64,000 bases of DNA, from assembly GCF_010093045.1 (NCBI RefSeq), contig NZ_CP048115.1, positions 3,596,001-3,660,000 on the forward strand, given 5' to 3'. The position numbers and the translations under genes were made by a program. Of the stretch, positions 29,200 to 38,187 are shown piece by piece (within the stretch, counting starts at the first letter, position 1; every line of letters starts with the position of its first letter). The DNA is from Mucilaginibacter sp. 14171R-50 (GTDB lineage: Bacteria > Bacteroidota > Bacteroidia > Sphingobacteriales > Sphingobacteriaceae). Under the pieces are notes generated by a model. The model did no database searches and had not been told where the DNA came from. It was given only the letters and a program-made list of their open reading frames with translations.

Positions 29200-29931
29200 A
29201 TGCCTTTTTTATCACGCATATCACTTCCCCCGCTTAATGAGGGTTTTTTGCAGCATATTTCGAGCCTTAATAATGGTTTACAACTTGAACTAAAAAACAA
29301 CGTAACATTTTTTGTAGGCGAGAACGGTTCGGGCAAGTCTACATTACTTGAAGGGATAGCAGAGCAATGCGGATTTAGCCTTAGAGGGGGTAACCGCAAC
29401 CATAACTTGAACGCCGGGCACCGGTTTGAAGGTTATGAATCGGCATTAGCTTCCAGTCTGCAATTGTCATGGACACCACGCCGGATAACAGAGGGCTTTT
29501 TTATGAGGGCCGAAAGCTTTTTTAATTTTGCTTCATACATCGATGAGTTGGCCCGCAGCGACCGCAGGATATTGAATGCTTACGGCGGCCGGTCGTTGCA
29601 CGAACAGTCGCACGGCGAATCATTTTTAGCCTTATTTAATAACCAGTTCGAATCAGGAATCTATATCCTTGATGAGCCGGAAGCGGCACTTTCACCCGCC
29701 AGGATACTCGCCTTTATATCTGTTATAAACCAGCTTGATAAAAGCGGCAGGGCCCAATTTCTGATAGCAACCCATTCGCCGATGCTTATTTGCTATCCCG
29801 GTGCCACCATTTATCAGTTCGACGAAAGCGGCGTGCGCGAGACTACTTACCAGGACACCGAACATTTTTATCTTACCAAATCATTTTTAGACAGCCCGGC
29901 ATCATACCTTCGCCATTTGATAGGTGAGTAG
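29200..29931 (+). CDS. ABC/AAA-type predicted ATPase (COG3910-like)
   Basis: 243 residues. Walker A is FVGENGSGKST (about residues 37-47). Walker B is IYILDEPEAALSP, preceded by a SHGESF signature-like stretch, and the switch is ATHSPML. No transmembrane part or partner gene. Stand-alone ATPases of this group are poorly characterised. ATG at 29200 is preferred over TTG at 29176, since the predicted -7 element overlaps the latter. Confidence 0.82.
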   Translation: MPFLSRISLPPLNEGFLQHISSLNNGLQLELKNNVTFFVGENGSGKSTLLEGIAEQCGFSLRGGNRNHNLNAGHRFEGYESALASSLQLSWTPRRITEGFFMRAESFFNFASYIDELARSDRRILNAYGGRSLHEQSHGESFLALFNNQFESGIYILDEPEAALSPARILAFISVINQLDKSGRAQFLIATHSPMLICYPGATIYQFDESGVRETTYQDTEHFYLTKSFLDSPASYLRHLIGE

Positions 29932-29961
29932 GTGTATTTTTTAAACGATCATCTCATACAG

Positions 29962-30040
29962 TCGCTCGGCTCCAGCCGAGTGACCATTATTATAAGGCCT
30001 CCGGCCGCATGGTTATAATTACGGCGGCAAGATGCCGGTC
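29962..30040. repeat. multi-hairpin intergenic element
   Basis: Contains CTCGGCT/AGCCGAG (29965-29971 and 29974-29980, extendable to 29962-29983) and GGCC-TCC-GGCC (29996-30006). The latter is nested in TTATAA/TTATAA arms. It lies between two convergent genes and could act as terminator or repeat element; no second copy was found in the window. Confidence 0.45.
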
Positions 30041-30072
30041 TTGCAGATCTTCTTTTGTTACCATGGAGCTGA

Positions 30073-30438
30073 TTATTTTTTAAACTCCCCAAAATGCCAA
30101 AGGATGCCTGAGGGGTCGTGCACAAAGCATTCTTTACCCCAGGGCTCGGTTCTTACGGGGGTAAGGCGCACGTTGTATTTCTGTGTAAGATCAAGCGCTA
30201 CCAATTCCTGCCAAAACCGGTTCACATCATCCACCTCCATAAAAAGCATAGTGTTATCTATCCAGTCTTTAACGTATGCATTCTGCAGGTAAAAACTTAA
30301 CGCGCCGCTTTTAAATACGCACATATCGGGCGATAATACGGTTTCTTCAAAGCCCAGGTCGCGGTAAAAGCCGCGCGATACTTCGTAGTCTTTAGCGCCT
30401 ATAAACGGACGCAGGGATATGCCTTTATGTTCCATCAT
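30073..30438 (-). CDS. VOC/glyoxalase-superfamily protein
   Basis: 121 residues forming one VOC module: SLRPFIGAKDYEVSRGFYRDLGFEE at the start and GKECFVHDPSGILWHFGEF at the end. The function could be a dioxygenase, isomerase or resistance protein; nothing in the context decides. It lies 3 bases after the nucleotidyltransferase gene on the same strand. Confidence 0.8.
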   Translation of the reverse strand: MMEHKGISLRPFIGAKDYEVSRGFYRDLGFEETVLSPDMCVFKSGALSFYLQNAYVKDWIDNTMLFMEVDDVNRFWQELVALDLTQKYNVRLTPVRTEPWGKECFVHDPSGILWHFGEFKK

Positions 30439-30441
30439 TTG

Positions 30442-30921
30442 TTATTCACCTTGTCGCAGCCTTTTAATCTTTTCAAGTTCTAAAACATCAACCTGGTCTT
30501 TAGGCCGATTCACGGCTTTTTTATTAATTATTAATTGATTTATATGCAGGAAAGGGACAATTATGCCATCCAGGTCGGCAACGGATGCTAAATTGAGGCA
30601 CTCATTAAAGCTAAGGTTTTCCAGTCCCTTCATATCAGTCATGATATCCAATTCTATCATTTGCCCTACATAAAAGCTTGTCCATCCGGCTACAAATTGC
30701 ATTGTTTCAACTGAAGGAAAATCACCGTAACCCAATTCAATAAAACTTTTGCGCAAATTTTTCCGGTTGGTGTCTGTATCCTCAAGCCACATATCTATAT
30801 CATCAGTATTACGGTTAAAGCCATGAAAACGGGTTGCAAAGCCACCTACCATTATATATCTTACATCGTTATAGTTAAGAGTGCGCCAAAAATTCAGCAA
30901 CTCATCATCTAAAATATCCAT
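30442..30921 (-). CDS. nucleotidyltransferase-fold protein
   Basis: 159 residues. The polymerase-beta-type motif is clear: MVGGFATRFHG followed by RNTDDIDMWLE, giving the GG and DxD-like metal residues. A later acidic ELDIMTD supplies the third position. Similar domains occur in MNT-type and AbiEii-type toxin-antitoxin proteins and in stand-alone DUF6036-like proteins. A small gene ends only 3 bases upstream, so the two are probably cotranslated. Confidence 0.75.
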   Translation of the reverse strand: MDILDDELLNFWRTLNYNDVRYIMVGGFATRFHGFNRNTDDIDMWLEDTDTNRKNLRKSFIELGYGDFPSVETMQFVAGWTSFYVGQMIELDIMTDMKGLENLSFNECLNLASVADLDGIIVPFLHINQLIINKKAVNRPKDQVDVLELEKIKRLRQGE

Positions 30922-30924
30922 AAA

Positions 30925-31095
30925 TTACTTATGACGGATAACAGCTTTTTTTAATATCAAATTTGTACGTAGCATTTTAGTGAAAAGCTGTAATTTTTCC
31001 ATATCGGGTCTGTTCATATCTCTCCTTAACCTTTCAGTTTCATTAACATATATCAGATCACCAGGTTCCTGTAAGCCTTTTTTTTCGTTTTTCAT
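30925..31095 (-). CDS. small basic protein paired with nucleotidyltransferase
   Basis: 56 residues from the ATG at 31095. A longer version from 31185 would add a hydrophobic N-terminal helix, but that part reads like noncoding A/T-rich sequence. The body is charged and helical (NETERLRRDMNRPDMEKLQ), with a basic tail ending KKAVIRHK. No family recognised. Tight spacing with the following nucleotidyltransferase suggests a functional pair. Confidence 0.5.
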   Translation of the reverse strand: MKNEKKGLQEPGDLIYVNETERLRRDMNRPDMEKLQLFTKMLRTNLILKKAVIRHK

Positions 31096-31186
31096 GAATA
31101 CTAATATACAAATTATAAAGTGCCATAATGCAATAACACCATAAAGGCGGGTAGCGGTTTGGTGCATTAATCTGCTTTTTTGCATC

Positions 31187-31897
31187 CTACACTATCCTTA
31201 TGCTTTCATCCTCTATCAAAGCCTCGCCGCGGTAACGCCTGATGAGCTGCGCGGTTGCTACCACATCTTTTTGGCAATAGGTGCAAATGCGCTCTAAAGC
31301 ATTTTCAACCCAGTAAACATAGCCAACCTGGCTGCCATCAATATCATCTTTTGGGGTAGGGATGTTAAATATAGCGGTAAGCAGGCTTAACGAGGTATAG
31401 TTCTTATAATCGCCGAACTTCCATAGCTCCATAGTGTCCAGGTGGGGTATTTCCCATGGCTTTCTGCCCTGTATTTGTAAATGAGGCGGAAAAGTTACAC
31501 CATTGATCAGCATGCGGCGGCAAATGTAAGGGAGGTCGAACTCCTTGCCGTTATGCGCGCAAAGAATGAGACTTAGCGGCTGGCTGCACAGCATCTTGCT
31601 AAAATCTGCCAGCAGTTCCCTTTCATCGTGCCCGGCAAATGATTTTACCCGGAGGCCCGGCCGGTTGCCGCCGCTGTTGGTAAATATCCCCACTGATATA
31701 CAAACGATCTTGCCAAACTCGGCCCAGATACCCGCGCGGTCGTAAAATTCTTTAGGTGTGTCGTCTTTGCGCTGGTATTGTGTTTTATGCGCCCAATGCT
31801 CCTGCAACGCATCAGGCATATCGTCGTAATTACTGTATTGGGGTACGGTCTCAATATCCAGTACCATCAGGTTGCTCAGGTCGTATTGTTCAAGCAT
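31187..31897 (-). CDS. predicted 3'-5' exonuclease, PolB-like DEDD family
   Basis: 236 residues of RNase H-like fold. Exo I is VLDIETVPQ with the acidic pair, Exo II is LCAHNGKEFDLPYI, and Exo III includes YCQKDVVATAQL. It matches the predicted PolB-like exonucleases seen as single proteins in Bacteroidota. It probably degrades DNA in repair; the biological substrate is not established. It begins 9 bases downstream of pbpC. Confidence 0.82.
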   Translation of the reverse strand: MLEQYDLSNLMVLDIETVPQYSNYDDMPDALQEHWAHKTQYQRKDDTPKEFYDRAGIWAEFGKIVCISVGIFTNSGGNRPGLRVKSFAGHDERELLADFSKMLCSQPLSLILCAHNGKEFDLPYICRRMLINGVTFPPHLQIQGRKPWEIPHLDTMELWKFGDYKNYTSLSLLTAIFNIPTPKDDIDGSQVGYVYWVENALERICTYCQKDVVATAQLIRRYRGEALIEDESIRIV

Positions 31898-31906
31898 GGT
31901 ACTAAG

Positions 31907-34291
31907 TTATTTATTCTTATCCAGCACCTCAAAATTTATTTGCAGAGTATTGCCGCCGGCATCAACCAGCGTCAGCTTATGTTTCCCGGGCGACGGGTTT
32001 AGGGCCATTTGGTGATAGGTGCCGCTTTCGCCAATGTATTTATCATCCAGGTGCCAGTAGATCTTCGTACCACTTTGCCTGTGCGCGGCATTACAGATCA
32101 GCCTGCCGCGCTTGCCATCGGCTTCCAGCGGTACGTAAACCTTGGCGCCGTCCTTTGGATAGATGAGCTCCATTGGGTTGGTTTCGGCCTGTTCGCAGCC
32201 CGGCGCATAGGCCGGCAGTGCGTGGTACTGGTAATTCTTGGTTTTGTAATAATACTCCATTGATGGGGGCAGCACAAACCAGCTTTTGTTAACGATATTA
32301 TCCGGCAGGGTACAATTGCCCGTTACCTGGTACTTTTGGTCGGCAGAAAGGTGCACCAGCCTGTGCCACGGACAAACAGGTGCCTTTAGCCCACTTTTGG
32401 GTACCTGTTGCTCAATTACATCATTACAGTATTGCCCGGCGCGGTACCCGCTTTCGCGACATACGTTTATCTTAACCATTTCGCCGGTTGGTTCTTCAAA
32501 CCAATCGCGCGCTGCTGGCAGCAGCCTAAAGATGTCAAACAAAACAGGCGCGGCGGTATGTATGCCGGTTAAGCCAGGCCTGCCTTCGCCGTCGGTATTG
32601 CCTACCCAAACGCCCACCACATATTTGGGCGTAATGCCAATGGCCCACCCATCCCTAAAGCCAAAGCTGGTACCCGTTTTCCACGCGATGCGTTGAGTAG
32701 AGCTGAACTGCTGCCAAAGCATTTCTTCCCCGGGGCGCATTACATCTTCCATGGCCTGCAGGGTATAGTAAATAGAAGCTGCATCAAGCAATCCGCTTCT
32801 CTCAAACGCCGGTTTCTGACGGGGTGATAACGAATATACAGGGGTGTGGTAATCAGCCGGATCATACTTGCCACCATTGTTATTGTAATGGTTAAGTACC
32901 CTTGCCATATCGGCGTAAGCGCCTGTAAGTTCCCAAAGGGTATTTTCGCCACCACCCAATATCAGCGAGAGGCCGTAATGATCAGCAGGTTGGTTTAAAG
33001 TGCTAATGCCTATTTTTTTTAGCTTATCGTAAAAACGCTCGTACTTATATTGCTGAAGCATTTTTACCGCCGGGATATTCAACGATCGAGACAGGGCGTT
33101 TGATGCAGGTACTGCACCATCGTACCCCAAATCAAAGTTTTCGGGGTGATAGCCGGCTATTTGGGTAGGTACGTCAGCTATCAGGCTGTTGGGCAGTATC
33201 AGCCCATCGTGCAGCATACTGGCGTAAAGCAGGGGCTTTAGCGTACTGCCCGGGCTTCGCGGTGCATTTACCACGTCAACATCGCTTTCCATTTCGGGGT
33301 CTTCGCGGTGGGTTATATTGCCAACATACGCCAGGGCGGCGCCGCTTTCTACGTCTAAAACAACCGCTGCAATATTGTTAATATCGTTGGCTTTTAAAAC
33401 CTGATGATGTTTTTCGACTATATCGCTAACCTGATCCTGCAACGTAGTTTTTAAGGTGGTTTTTAAGCGGGTAAAAGTCTGCCTGTTGTTTTTAAAATCT
33501 CCTTTAAGGCGTTGCAGCAGGTGTGGGGCAACCTGCGGCAGCGACACGGGTTTATCGGGTACAGGTTCCAGTTTTGCAAGCACCATTGTGGTGCTGTCGA
33601 TAACGCCTTGTTTATTCAGTTTTTCCAGCAATAAATTCCGTTTTTTTAATAAAATTTCACGGTTTTTCCCGGGATGCACCAACGATGGCGAGTTGGGCAG
33701 CACGGCCAGCGCAGCCATTTCACCCCACGATAATTTATTGGGTTCGCGCCCAAAGTAGCGCCATGCCGCCGCGTCTAAACCAATAACATTACTGCCAAAT
33801 GGGGCGTTGCTGGCATACAGGGCCATTATTTGGTTTTTACTGTAGCCCAGTTCCAGCCGCAGCGCCATAAATATTTCGCCTATTTTATTCCATACGGTAC
33901 GGTTGTGACGGGTGGCGAGGCGTATAACCTGCATAGTAATGGTACTGCCGCCACTGGTTACCCGTTTGGCCTTAATATTTTGCCTTATGGCCCGGCCAAA
34001 CGCCAGTGGATCGAAACCCCAATGACTCTCAAAACGCTTGTCTTCAAAAGCTATGATACATTTTTTAAACTTTTCGGGCACCTCAGCATTATGAGGAAAG
34101 CGCCATTGCCCATCGGCAGCTATCGATGCACCTAATAGCCGACCGTCATCATCGTCGATAACAAAGGATGTAGGGCTGCTGAATAAAGGCCTGGGCAAAC
34201 AAAGGGCAAACCACAGCCCGAAAGCAAACAATATAGCCAGTAATATCACTACTTTTGGCTTTTTCAGGTTTTGCTTTATCCAGGATAGCAT
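31907..34291 (-). CDS. pbpC: penicillin-binding protein 1C
   Basis: 794 residues. An N-terminal membrane anchor (about 13-32) is followed by a GT51 transglycosylase domain with EDKRFESHWGFDP and GGSTITMQ. The transpeptidase domain has SPGSTLKP (SxxK), SRSLN (SxN) and WKTGTSFGFRD (KTG). A C-terminal BiPBP_C domain follows. It polymerises and crosslinks peptidoglycan in the periplasm. The alpha-2-macroglobulin gene often found beside pbpC is not in this window. Confidence 0.94.
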   Translation of the reverse strand: MLSWIKQNLKKPKVVILLAILFAFGLWFALCLPRPLFSSPTSFVIDDDDGRLLGASIAADGQWRFPHNAEVPEKFKKCIIAFEDKRFESHWGFDPLAFGRAIRQNIKAKRVTSGGSTITMQVIRLATRHNRTVWNKIGEIFMALRLELGYSKNQIMALYASNAPFGSNVIGLDAAAWRYFGREPNKLSWGEMAALAVLPNSPSLVHPGKNREILLKKRNLLLEKLNKQGVIDSTTMVLAKLEPVPDKPVSLPQVAPHLLQRLKGDFKNNRQTFTRLKTTLKTTLQDQVSDIVEKHHQVLKANDINNIAAVVLDVESGAALAYVGNITHREDPEMESDVDVVNAPRSPGSTLKPLLYASMLHDGLILPNSLIADVPTQIAGYHPENFDLGYDGAVPASNALSRSLNIPAVKMLQQYKYERFYDKLKKIGISTLNQPADHYGLSLILGGGENTLWELTGAYADMARVLNHYNNNGGKYDPADYHTPVYSLSPRQKPAFERSGLLDAASIYYTLQAMEDVMRPGEEMLWQQFSSTQRIAWKTGTSFGFRDGWAIGITPKYVVGVWVGNTDGEGRPGLTGIHTAAPVLFDIFRLLPAARDWFEEPTGEMVKINVCRESGYRAGQYCNDVIEQQVPKSGLKAPVCPWHRLVHLSADQKYQVTGNCTLPDNIVNKSWFVLPPSMEYYYKTKNYQYHALPAYAPGCEQAETNPMELIYPKDGAKVYVPLEADGKRGRLICNAAHRQSGTKIYWHLDDKYIGESGTYHQMALNPSPGKHKLTLVDAGGNTLQINFEVLDKNK

Positions 34292-34312
34292 TAATTTGGC
34301 ATTTTATAATCC

Positions 34313-35041
34313 ATGATGAAAATAGGTAAATTATCAATAATTATCCCGGCTTTTAACGAGGGTAGTACCATACACCTCATTCTGAATAAGATAAAAGCCG
34401 TTGCGCTGATGGATAATATCCAAAAGGAAATTATAATTATTGACGATTGCTCTACCGATGAGACCGAAAAAGCCGTTGCTGATTATCAAGCCGCCAACCC
34501 CGAACTTGACATTAAATACTTTAGGCACATCAGGAATGGTGGTAAAGGAGCAGCGTTGCACACTGGTATAGCCCAGGCTACCGGTGAATACCTGATTATT
34601 CAGGACGCCGACCTGGAGTATGATCCCGCGGAATATAACGATCTGCTGAAACCTGTTTGTGCCGGCTTTGCCGATGTAGTTTACGGTTCCAGGTTTATGG
34701 GCAGCAATCCGCACCGGATATTGTTTTTTTGGCACACCATTGGCAATCGCTGGCTAACTTTTCTTAGTAATATGATCAGTAACCTTAACCTTACCGATAT
34801 GGAAACTTGTTATAAGTTGTTTGATACCAAGCTTTTGCAATCCATCAAATTAAAAGAAAAACGCTTTGGATTTGAGCCTGAGGTAACGATGAAAATAGCG
34901 CGCATCCCACGTATCCGCATTTACGAAGTAGGGATCTCTTATTATGGCCGCACTTATGAGGATGGTAAAAAAATAGGCTGGAAAGATGGCGTACGCGCTA
35001 TATACTGCATCGTTAAATATGGTTTATTTAGCACCAAGTAA
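34313..35041 (+). CDS. family 2 glycosyltransferase (dolichyl-phosphate-sugar synthase type)
   Basis: 242 residues. The GT-A fold is shown by SIIIPAFNEGSTI, IIDDCSTDET and QDADLEYDP (the DxD). There are no membrane helices, as in DPM1-type enzymes that load a sugar onto polyprenyl phosphate. The sugar is unknown. The start could be the ATG at 34313 or 34316. The stop overlaps the next start by one base. Confidence 0.88.
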   Translation: MMKIGKLSIIIPAFNEGSTIHLILNKIKAVALMDNIQKEIIIIDDCSTDETEKAVADYQAANPELDIKYFRHIRNGGKGAALHTGIAQATGEYLIIQDADLEYDPAEYNDLLKPVCAGFADVVYGSRFMGSNPHRILFFWHTIGNRWLTFLSNMISNLNLTDMETCYKLFDTKLLQSIKLKEKRFGFEPEVTMKIARIPRIRIYEVGISYYGRTYEDGKKIGWKDGVRAIYCIVKYGLFSTK

Positions 35042-35745
35042 TGGCTGATATTTTTAAATTTAAACAGTTTGAGGTTGACCAGGAGGGCTGCGCTATGAAG
35101 GTGAATACCGATGCTGTGCTGCTGGGCGCTTTGGCTGCAGCAAACAATCCCCAAAGTATTGTAGATGTGGGCACCGGAACAGGCGTAATTGCCCTGATGC
35201 TGGCCCAGCGTTTTGCCGTGGCAAATATTACCGCCATTGAAATTGATGAGCACGCGGCAGAAACCGCTGCACGAAATTTTGAAAATTCAGCTTTTGCAGA
35301 CAGACTGAATATCATAAAAGGCGATTTTATAGAAGTTGGGCATCCTGAAAAATATGATCTCATCCTATCCAATCCGCCGTTCTTCCTGGATTCGCTTACC
35401 TCTGCAAATCAAAAGAAGAACCTGGCGAGGCATACGGATAGCTTATTTTTTGATCGATTGGTGAAGTATGCTGCCGAACATCTAACCGATACAGGCACCT
35501 GCCAGTTGATCATACCTTTACCGACCGCCGCTGTTATCGTGGACCTGTTCCCAAAATATCAGTTATACCTGCAAAAAGTTATAGCTGTAAAATCATTTGC
35601 TGATAGCGAACCCCACCGGGTAATATTGACGTTTGGCAAAGAGCAAAAAGGCATTGCTGAAGACGAGTTTGTAATTTATGATGCGCCCAAAGTTTACTCT
35701 ACAGATTATCAATTGGCCCTTGGAGACTTTTTAACGATATTTTGA
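35041..35745 (+). CDS. trmN6: tRNA1(Val) adenine-N6 methyltransferase TrmN6-like
   Basis: 234 residues of class I SAM methyltransferase fold. The N-terminus is FKFKQFEVDQEGCAMKVNTDAVLLG. Motif I is VDVGTGTGVIAL, and NPPFF is the adenine-N6 catalytic tetrapeptide motif. It methylates A37 of tRNA1(Val) in homologues. Its start overlaps the GT2 stop (TAATG), so the pair is probably cotranslated. Confidence 0.87.
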   Translation: MADIFKFKQFEVDQEGCAMKVNTDAVLLGALAAANNPQSIVDVGTGTGVIALMLAQRFAVANITAIEIDEHAAETAARNFENSAFADRLNIIKGDFIEVGHPEKYDLILSNPPFFLDSLTSANQKKNLARHTDSLFFDRLVKYAAEHLTDTGTCQLIIPLPTAAVIVDLFPKYQLYLQKVIAVKSFADSEPHRVILTFGKEQKGIAEDEFVIYDAPKVYSTDYQLALGDFLTIF

Positions 35746-35836
35746 GAAATTCTAAATTTCAAAGCTCTAAATCCTGAAATTAAAAGTCGAAAACACAAGG
35801 AACATCTAAAATGGTAAATCTAAATTCTAAAATTGT

Positions 35837-36328
35837 ATGGTTCGTATAGGCCTGATATCAGATACCCACGGTTTTTTGGACGACGCCGTTTTTAAGCATT
35901 TTGAGAACTGCGACGAGATATGGCATGCCGGTGATTTTGGAAATATTGAGCTGGCCGACAAGTTAGCCGCCTTTAAACCGCTAAAAGGAGTATACGGCAA
36001 TATCGACGGCACGGACGTGCGAAAAGTTTACCCCGAACACCTGCGTTTTATGTGCGAAAAGGTGGATGTTTGGATGACGCACATCGGCGGGTATCCGGAT
36101 AGGTACGCGCCAAACGTAAAGCGTGAAATATACACTAAGACTCCTGGTTTATTTATAAGCGGCCACTCGCATATTTTGAAAGTTATTTACGATAAAAAAA
36201 TAAATTGTTTGCATTTAAACCCCGGAGCAGCCGGGAAACAGGGCTGGCACAAGGTGCGAACTTTGATAAGGTTTTCTATTACTGACGAAAAAATTCATAC
36301 CTTAGACGTTATTGAACTGCATAAATAA
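35837..36328 (+). CDS. YfcE/MJ0936-type metallophosphoesterase
   Basis: 163 residues. The di-metal site is marked by LISDTHG, HAGDFGN, GNIDG, THIGGYP and SGHSHILK, the full calcineurin-like set. It hydrolyses phosphodiesters in homologues; the natural substrate is unknown. It lies 23 bases before fbp. Confidence 0.9.
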   Translation: MVRIGLISDTHGFLDDAVFKHFENCDEIWHAGDFGNIELADKLAAFKPLKGVYGNIDGTDVRKVYPEHLRFMCEKVDVWMTHIGGYPDRYAPNVKREIYTKTPGLFISGHSHILKVIYDKKINCLHLNPGAAGKQGWHKVRTLIRFSITDEKIHTLDVIELHK

Positions 36329-36351
36329 TATGTAGTTTTTACACTAAGCCC

Positions 36352-37401
36352 ATGAAAGCAGTAAAAACATTAGGACAATTTATTATCGAAAAACAGGCCG
36401 ATTTTCCGTACGCCAAAGGCGAGCTATCGCGACTATTGCGCGACATAGGTATTGCCGCCAAAATCGTGAACCGTGAGGTGAACAAAGCCGGCCTCGCTGA
36501 TATTTTAGGCGATAATGGTACAACAAACATACAGGGCGAAGGTCAGAAGAAACTGGATGTATATGCTAACGAGCAGTTTATCTCGGCGCTGCAATATGGA
36601 GGTGAGTGTTGTATGGTAGCATCCGAAGAAAATGACGAATGCATCCATATCGAATCGGAGATATCGAAGAACGCTAAATACGTGGTGGCTATCGACCCAT
36701 TGGACGGCTCGTCAAATATTGATGTGAATGTTGGTGTGGGTACCATCTTTTCTATTTATCGCCGTATCTCGGCCGGTGGCAAGGCGGGGCTGCCAGACGT
36801 GCTTCAGCGCGGTACCGAACAGGTAGCTGCAGGATACGTGATCTACGGCTCATCAACCATGCTGGTTTACACTACAGGCAAAGGTGTTAATGGCTTTACG
36901 CTGGACCCATCTATAGGCGAATTTTGCTTGTCGCACCCTAATATGCGTATCCCGGATGATGGGGTTATTTATTCCATCAATGAAGGTTATTATTCGCATT
37001 TTCCGGACGGGGTGAAAAAATACATCAAATATTGCCAGGTAGAAGACGATAAAACCAAACGGCCCTATACATCGCGCTATATAGGCTCGATGGTGGCCGA
37101 CTTGCATCGTAACATGATCAAAGGGGGGATATTTATTTACCCGTTAACGGCGGCCGCGCCTAATGGTAAGCTGCGCCTGGTTTACGAGTGTAACCCTATG
37201 GCATTTATTATAGAACAGGCAGGAGGGAAGGCCAGTAACGGCTATAACCGCATACTGGAATTGGATGTAACCGAGTTGCACCAGCGATCGGCGATATTTA
37301 TCGGCTCCAAAAATATGGTTGGCAAGGCCGAAGAAATGATGGCCTGCTTTTCGCCGCAGCTGATAAAACGGAATTTCGAGGGTGAAGTGTGTTTGCAATA
37401 G
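36352..37401 (+). CDS. fbp: class 1 fructose-1,6-bisphosphatase
   Basis: 349 residues, the standard class 1 length. The metal site is [20 protein letters not shown], and later [13 protein letters not shown] and YECNPMAFI match the substrate-binding regions. Gluconeogenic enzyme converting fructose-1,6-bisphosphate to fructose-6-phosphate in the cytoplasm. Confidence 0.96.
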   Translation: MKAVKTLGQFIIEKQADFPYAKGELSRLLRDIGIAAKIVNREVNKAGLADILGDNGTTNIQGEGQKKLDVYANEQFISALQYGGECCMVASEENDECIHIESEISKNAKYVVAIDPLDGSSNIDVNVGVGTIFSIYRRISAGGKAGLPDVLQRGTEQVAAGYVIYGSSTMLVYTTGKGVNGFTLDPSIGEFCLSHPNMRIPDDGVIYSINEGYYSHFPDGVKKYIKYCQVEDDKTKRPYTSRYIGSMVADLHRNMIKGGIFIYPLTAAAPNGKLRLVYECNPMAFIIEQAGGKASNGYNRILELDVTELHQRSAIFIGSKNMVGKAEEMMACFSPQLIKRNFEGEVCLQ

Positions 37402-37468
37402 ATAGTTAATAGTTGACCAGATCACGGTAACTGAGACGCGTCACTACTAAGAATAGAAATACACCCTA

Positions 37469-37506
37469 AGTGTTCACGTTCACACCACATGAACACCGTG
37501 AACACT
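37469..37506. repeat. inverted repeat in the fbp-rnhA gap
   Basis: AGTGTTCACG (37469-37478) and CGTGAACACT (37497-37506) are perfect inverted arms. The loop carries further GTTCAC/GTGAAC-like units. The surrounding 215-base gap between these convergent genes shows no ORF. It may be a terminator or a binding site; there is no T-run. Confidence 0.45.
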
Positions 37507-37616
37507 ATGAACATGTTGATAATCAGATATTTTACTTTTTGTGTACTGACACGATAGTGCCACCAAAAGTTTAGCGGAAATTTGTAACCATGTACAATTT
37601 TTAAGCGTAGGGCCGC

Positions 37617-38087
37617 TTACAACAAACCCGCTTTAGCTGATTCCATTTCGAAAACAGAGTCTATTAAAAGATCCTTTTGTTTGCCGGCAGCTACTGCAAG
37701 CTGGTCGCAGCGCTCATTTTCGGGATGCCCGTTATGGCCGCGTACCCAAACAAATTTAATGTGATGTAATTTGGCAATAGTAAGATAGCGCAGCCAAAGG
37801 TCCTTGTTCTTCTTATCTTTAAAACCCTTGGCAACCCAGCCATGTACCCAGCGTTTTTCAATCGCATCGATAACATATTTGGAGTCGGAGTAAATGGTGA
37901 CGTTTTGGTTAGGCGCTTTGATGGCTTCCAGGCCGGTGATAACGGCCAGCAATTCCATACGGTTATTGGTGGTTTTACGATATCCTGCCGAAAGCTCTTT
38001 ATAGTGCTGTCCCGAACGCAATATTACTCCATAACCGCCCGGCCCCGGGTTTCCGCTTGATGCACCGTCTGTATAAATTTCTATCAT
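37617..38087 (-). CDS. rnhA: ribonuclease HI
   Basis: 156 residues from MIEIYTDGASSGNPGPGG. The catalytic acidic residues are in YTDG, NRMELLAVITGLEA, IYSDSKYVIDA and GHNGHPENERCDQLA. It removes RNA from RNA-DNA hybrids. The frame runs upstream to 38117, but those 10 codons lie inside a C-rich repeat, so the ATG at 38087 is chosen. CAAAAGTA at 38115-38122 is a possible minus-strand -7 element (TACTTTTG). Confidence 0.94.
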   Translation of the reverse strand: MIEIYTDGASSGNPGPGGYGVILRSGQHYKELSAGYRKTTNNRMELLAVITGLEAIKAPNQNVTIYSDSKYVIDAIEKRWVHGWVAKGFKDKKNKDLWLRYLTIAKLHHIKFVWVRGHNGHPENERCDQLAVAAGKQKDLLIDSVFEMESAKAGLL

Positions 38088-38187
38088 AAGCCCCTTAACC
38101 CCCTGAAGGGGGAACAAAAGTAAATAAATAGTTAAACATAGGGCTAATCTTTTAAAAAGCTCCCCCTTTAGGGGGTTGGGGGGCTTA
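38087..38187. repeat. C/G-rich inverted-repeat element between copA and rnhA
   Basis: Outer arms TAAGCCCC/GGGGCTTA bound the unit. Each end carries its own palindrome (CCCCCTGAAGGGGG and CCCCCTTTAGGGGG). The left end abuts the rnhA start codon. The right end overlaps the last codons and stop of copA. Confidence 0.7.

Noticed and set aside
37441..37530. CRISPR-like array suggested by repeated GTTCAC/GAACAC units
   Set aside because: Units are short, in both orientations, irregularly spaced, and no cas gene is present.
38088..38117. N-terminal extension of RNase HI (MFPLQGVKGL)
   Set aside because: These codons are the C-rich repeat read in frame. The normal RNase HI start is the ATG at 38087.
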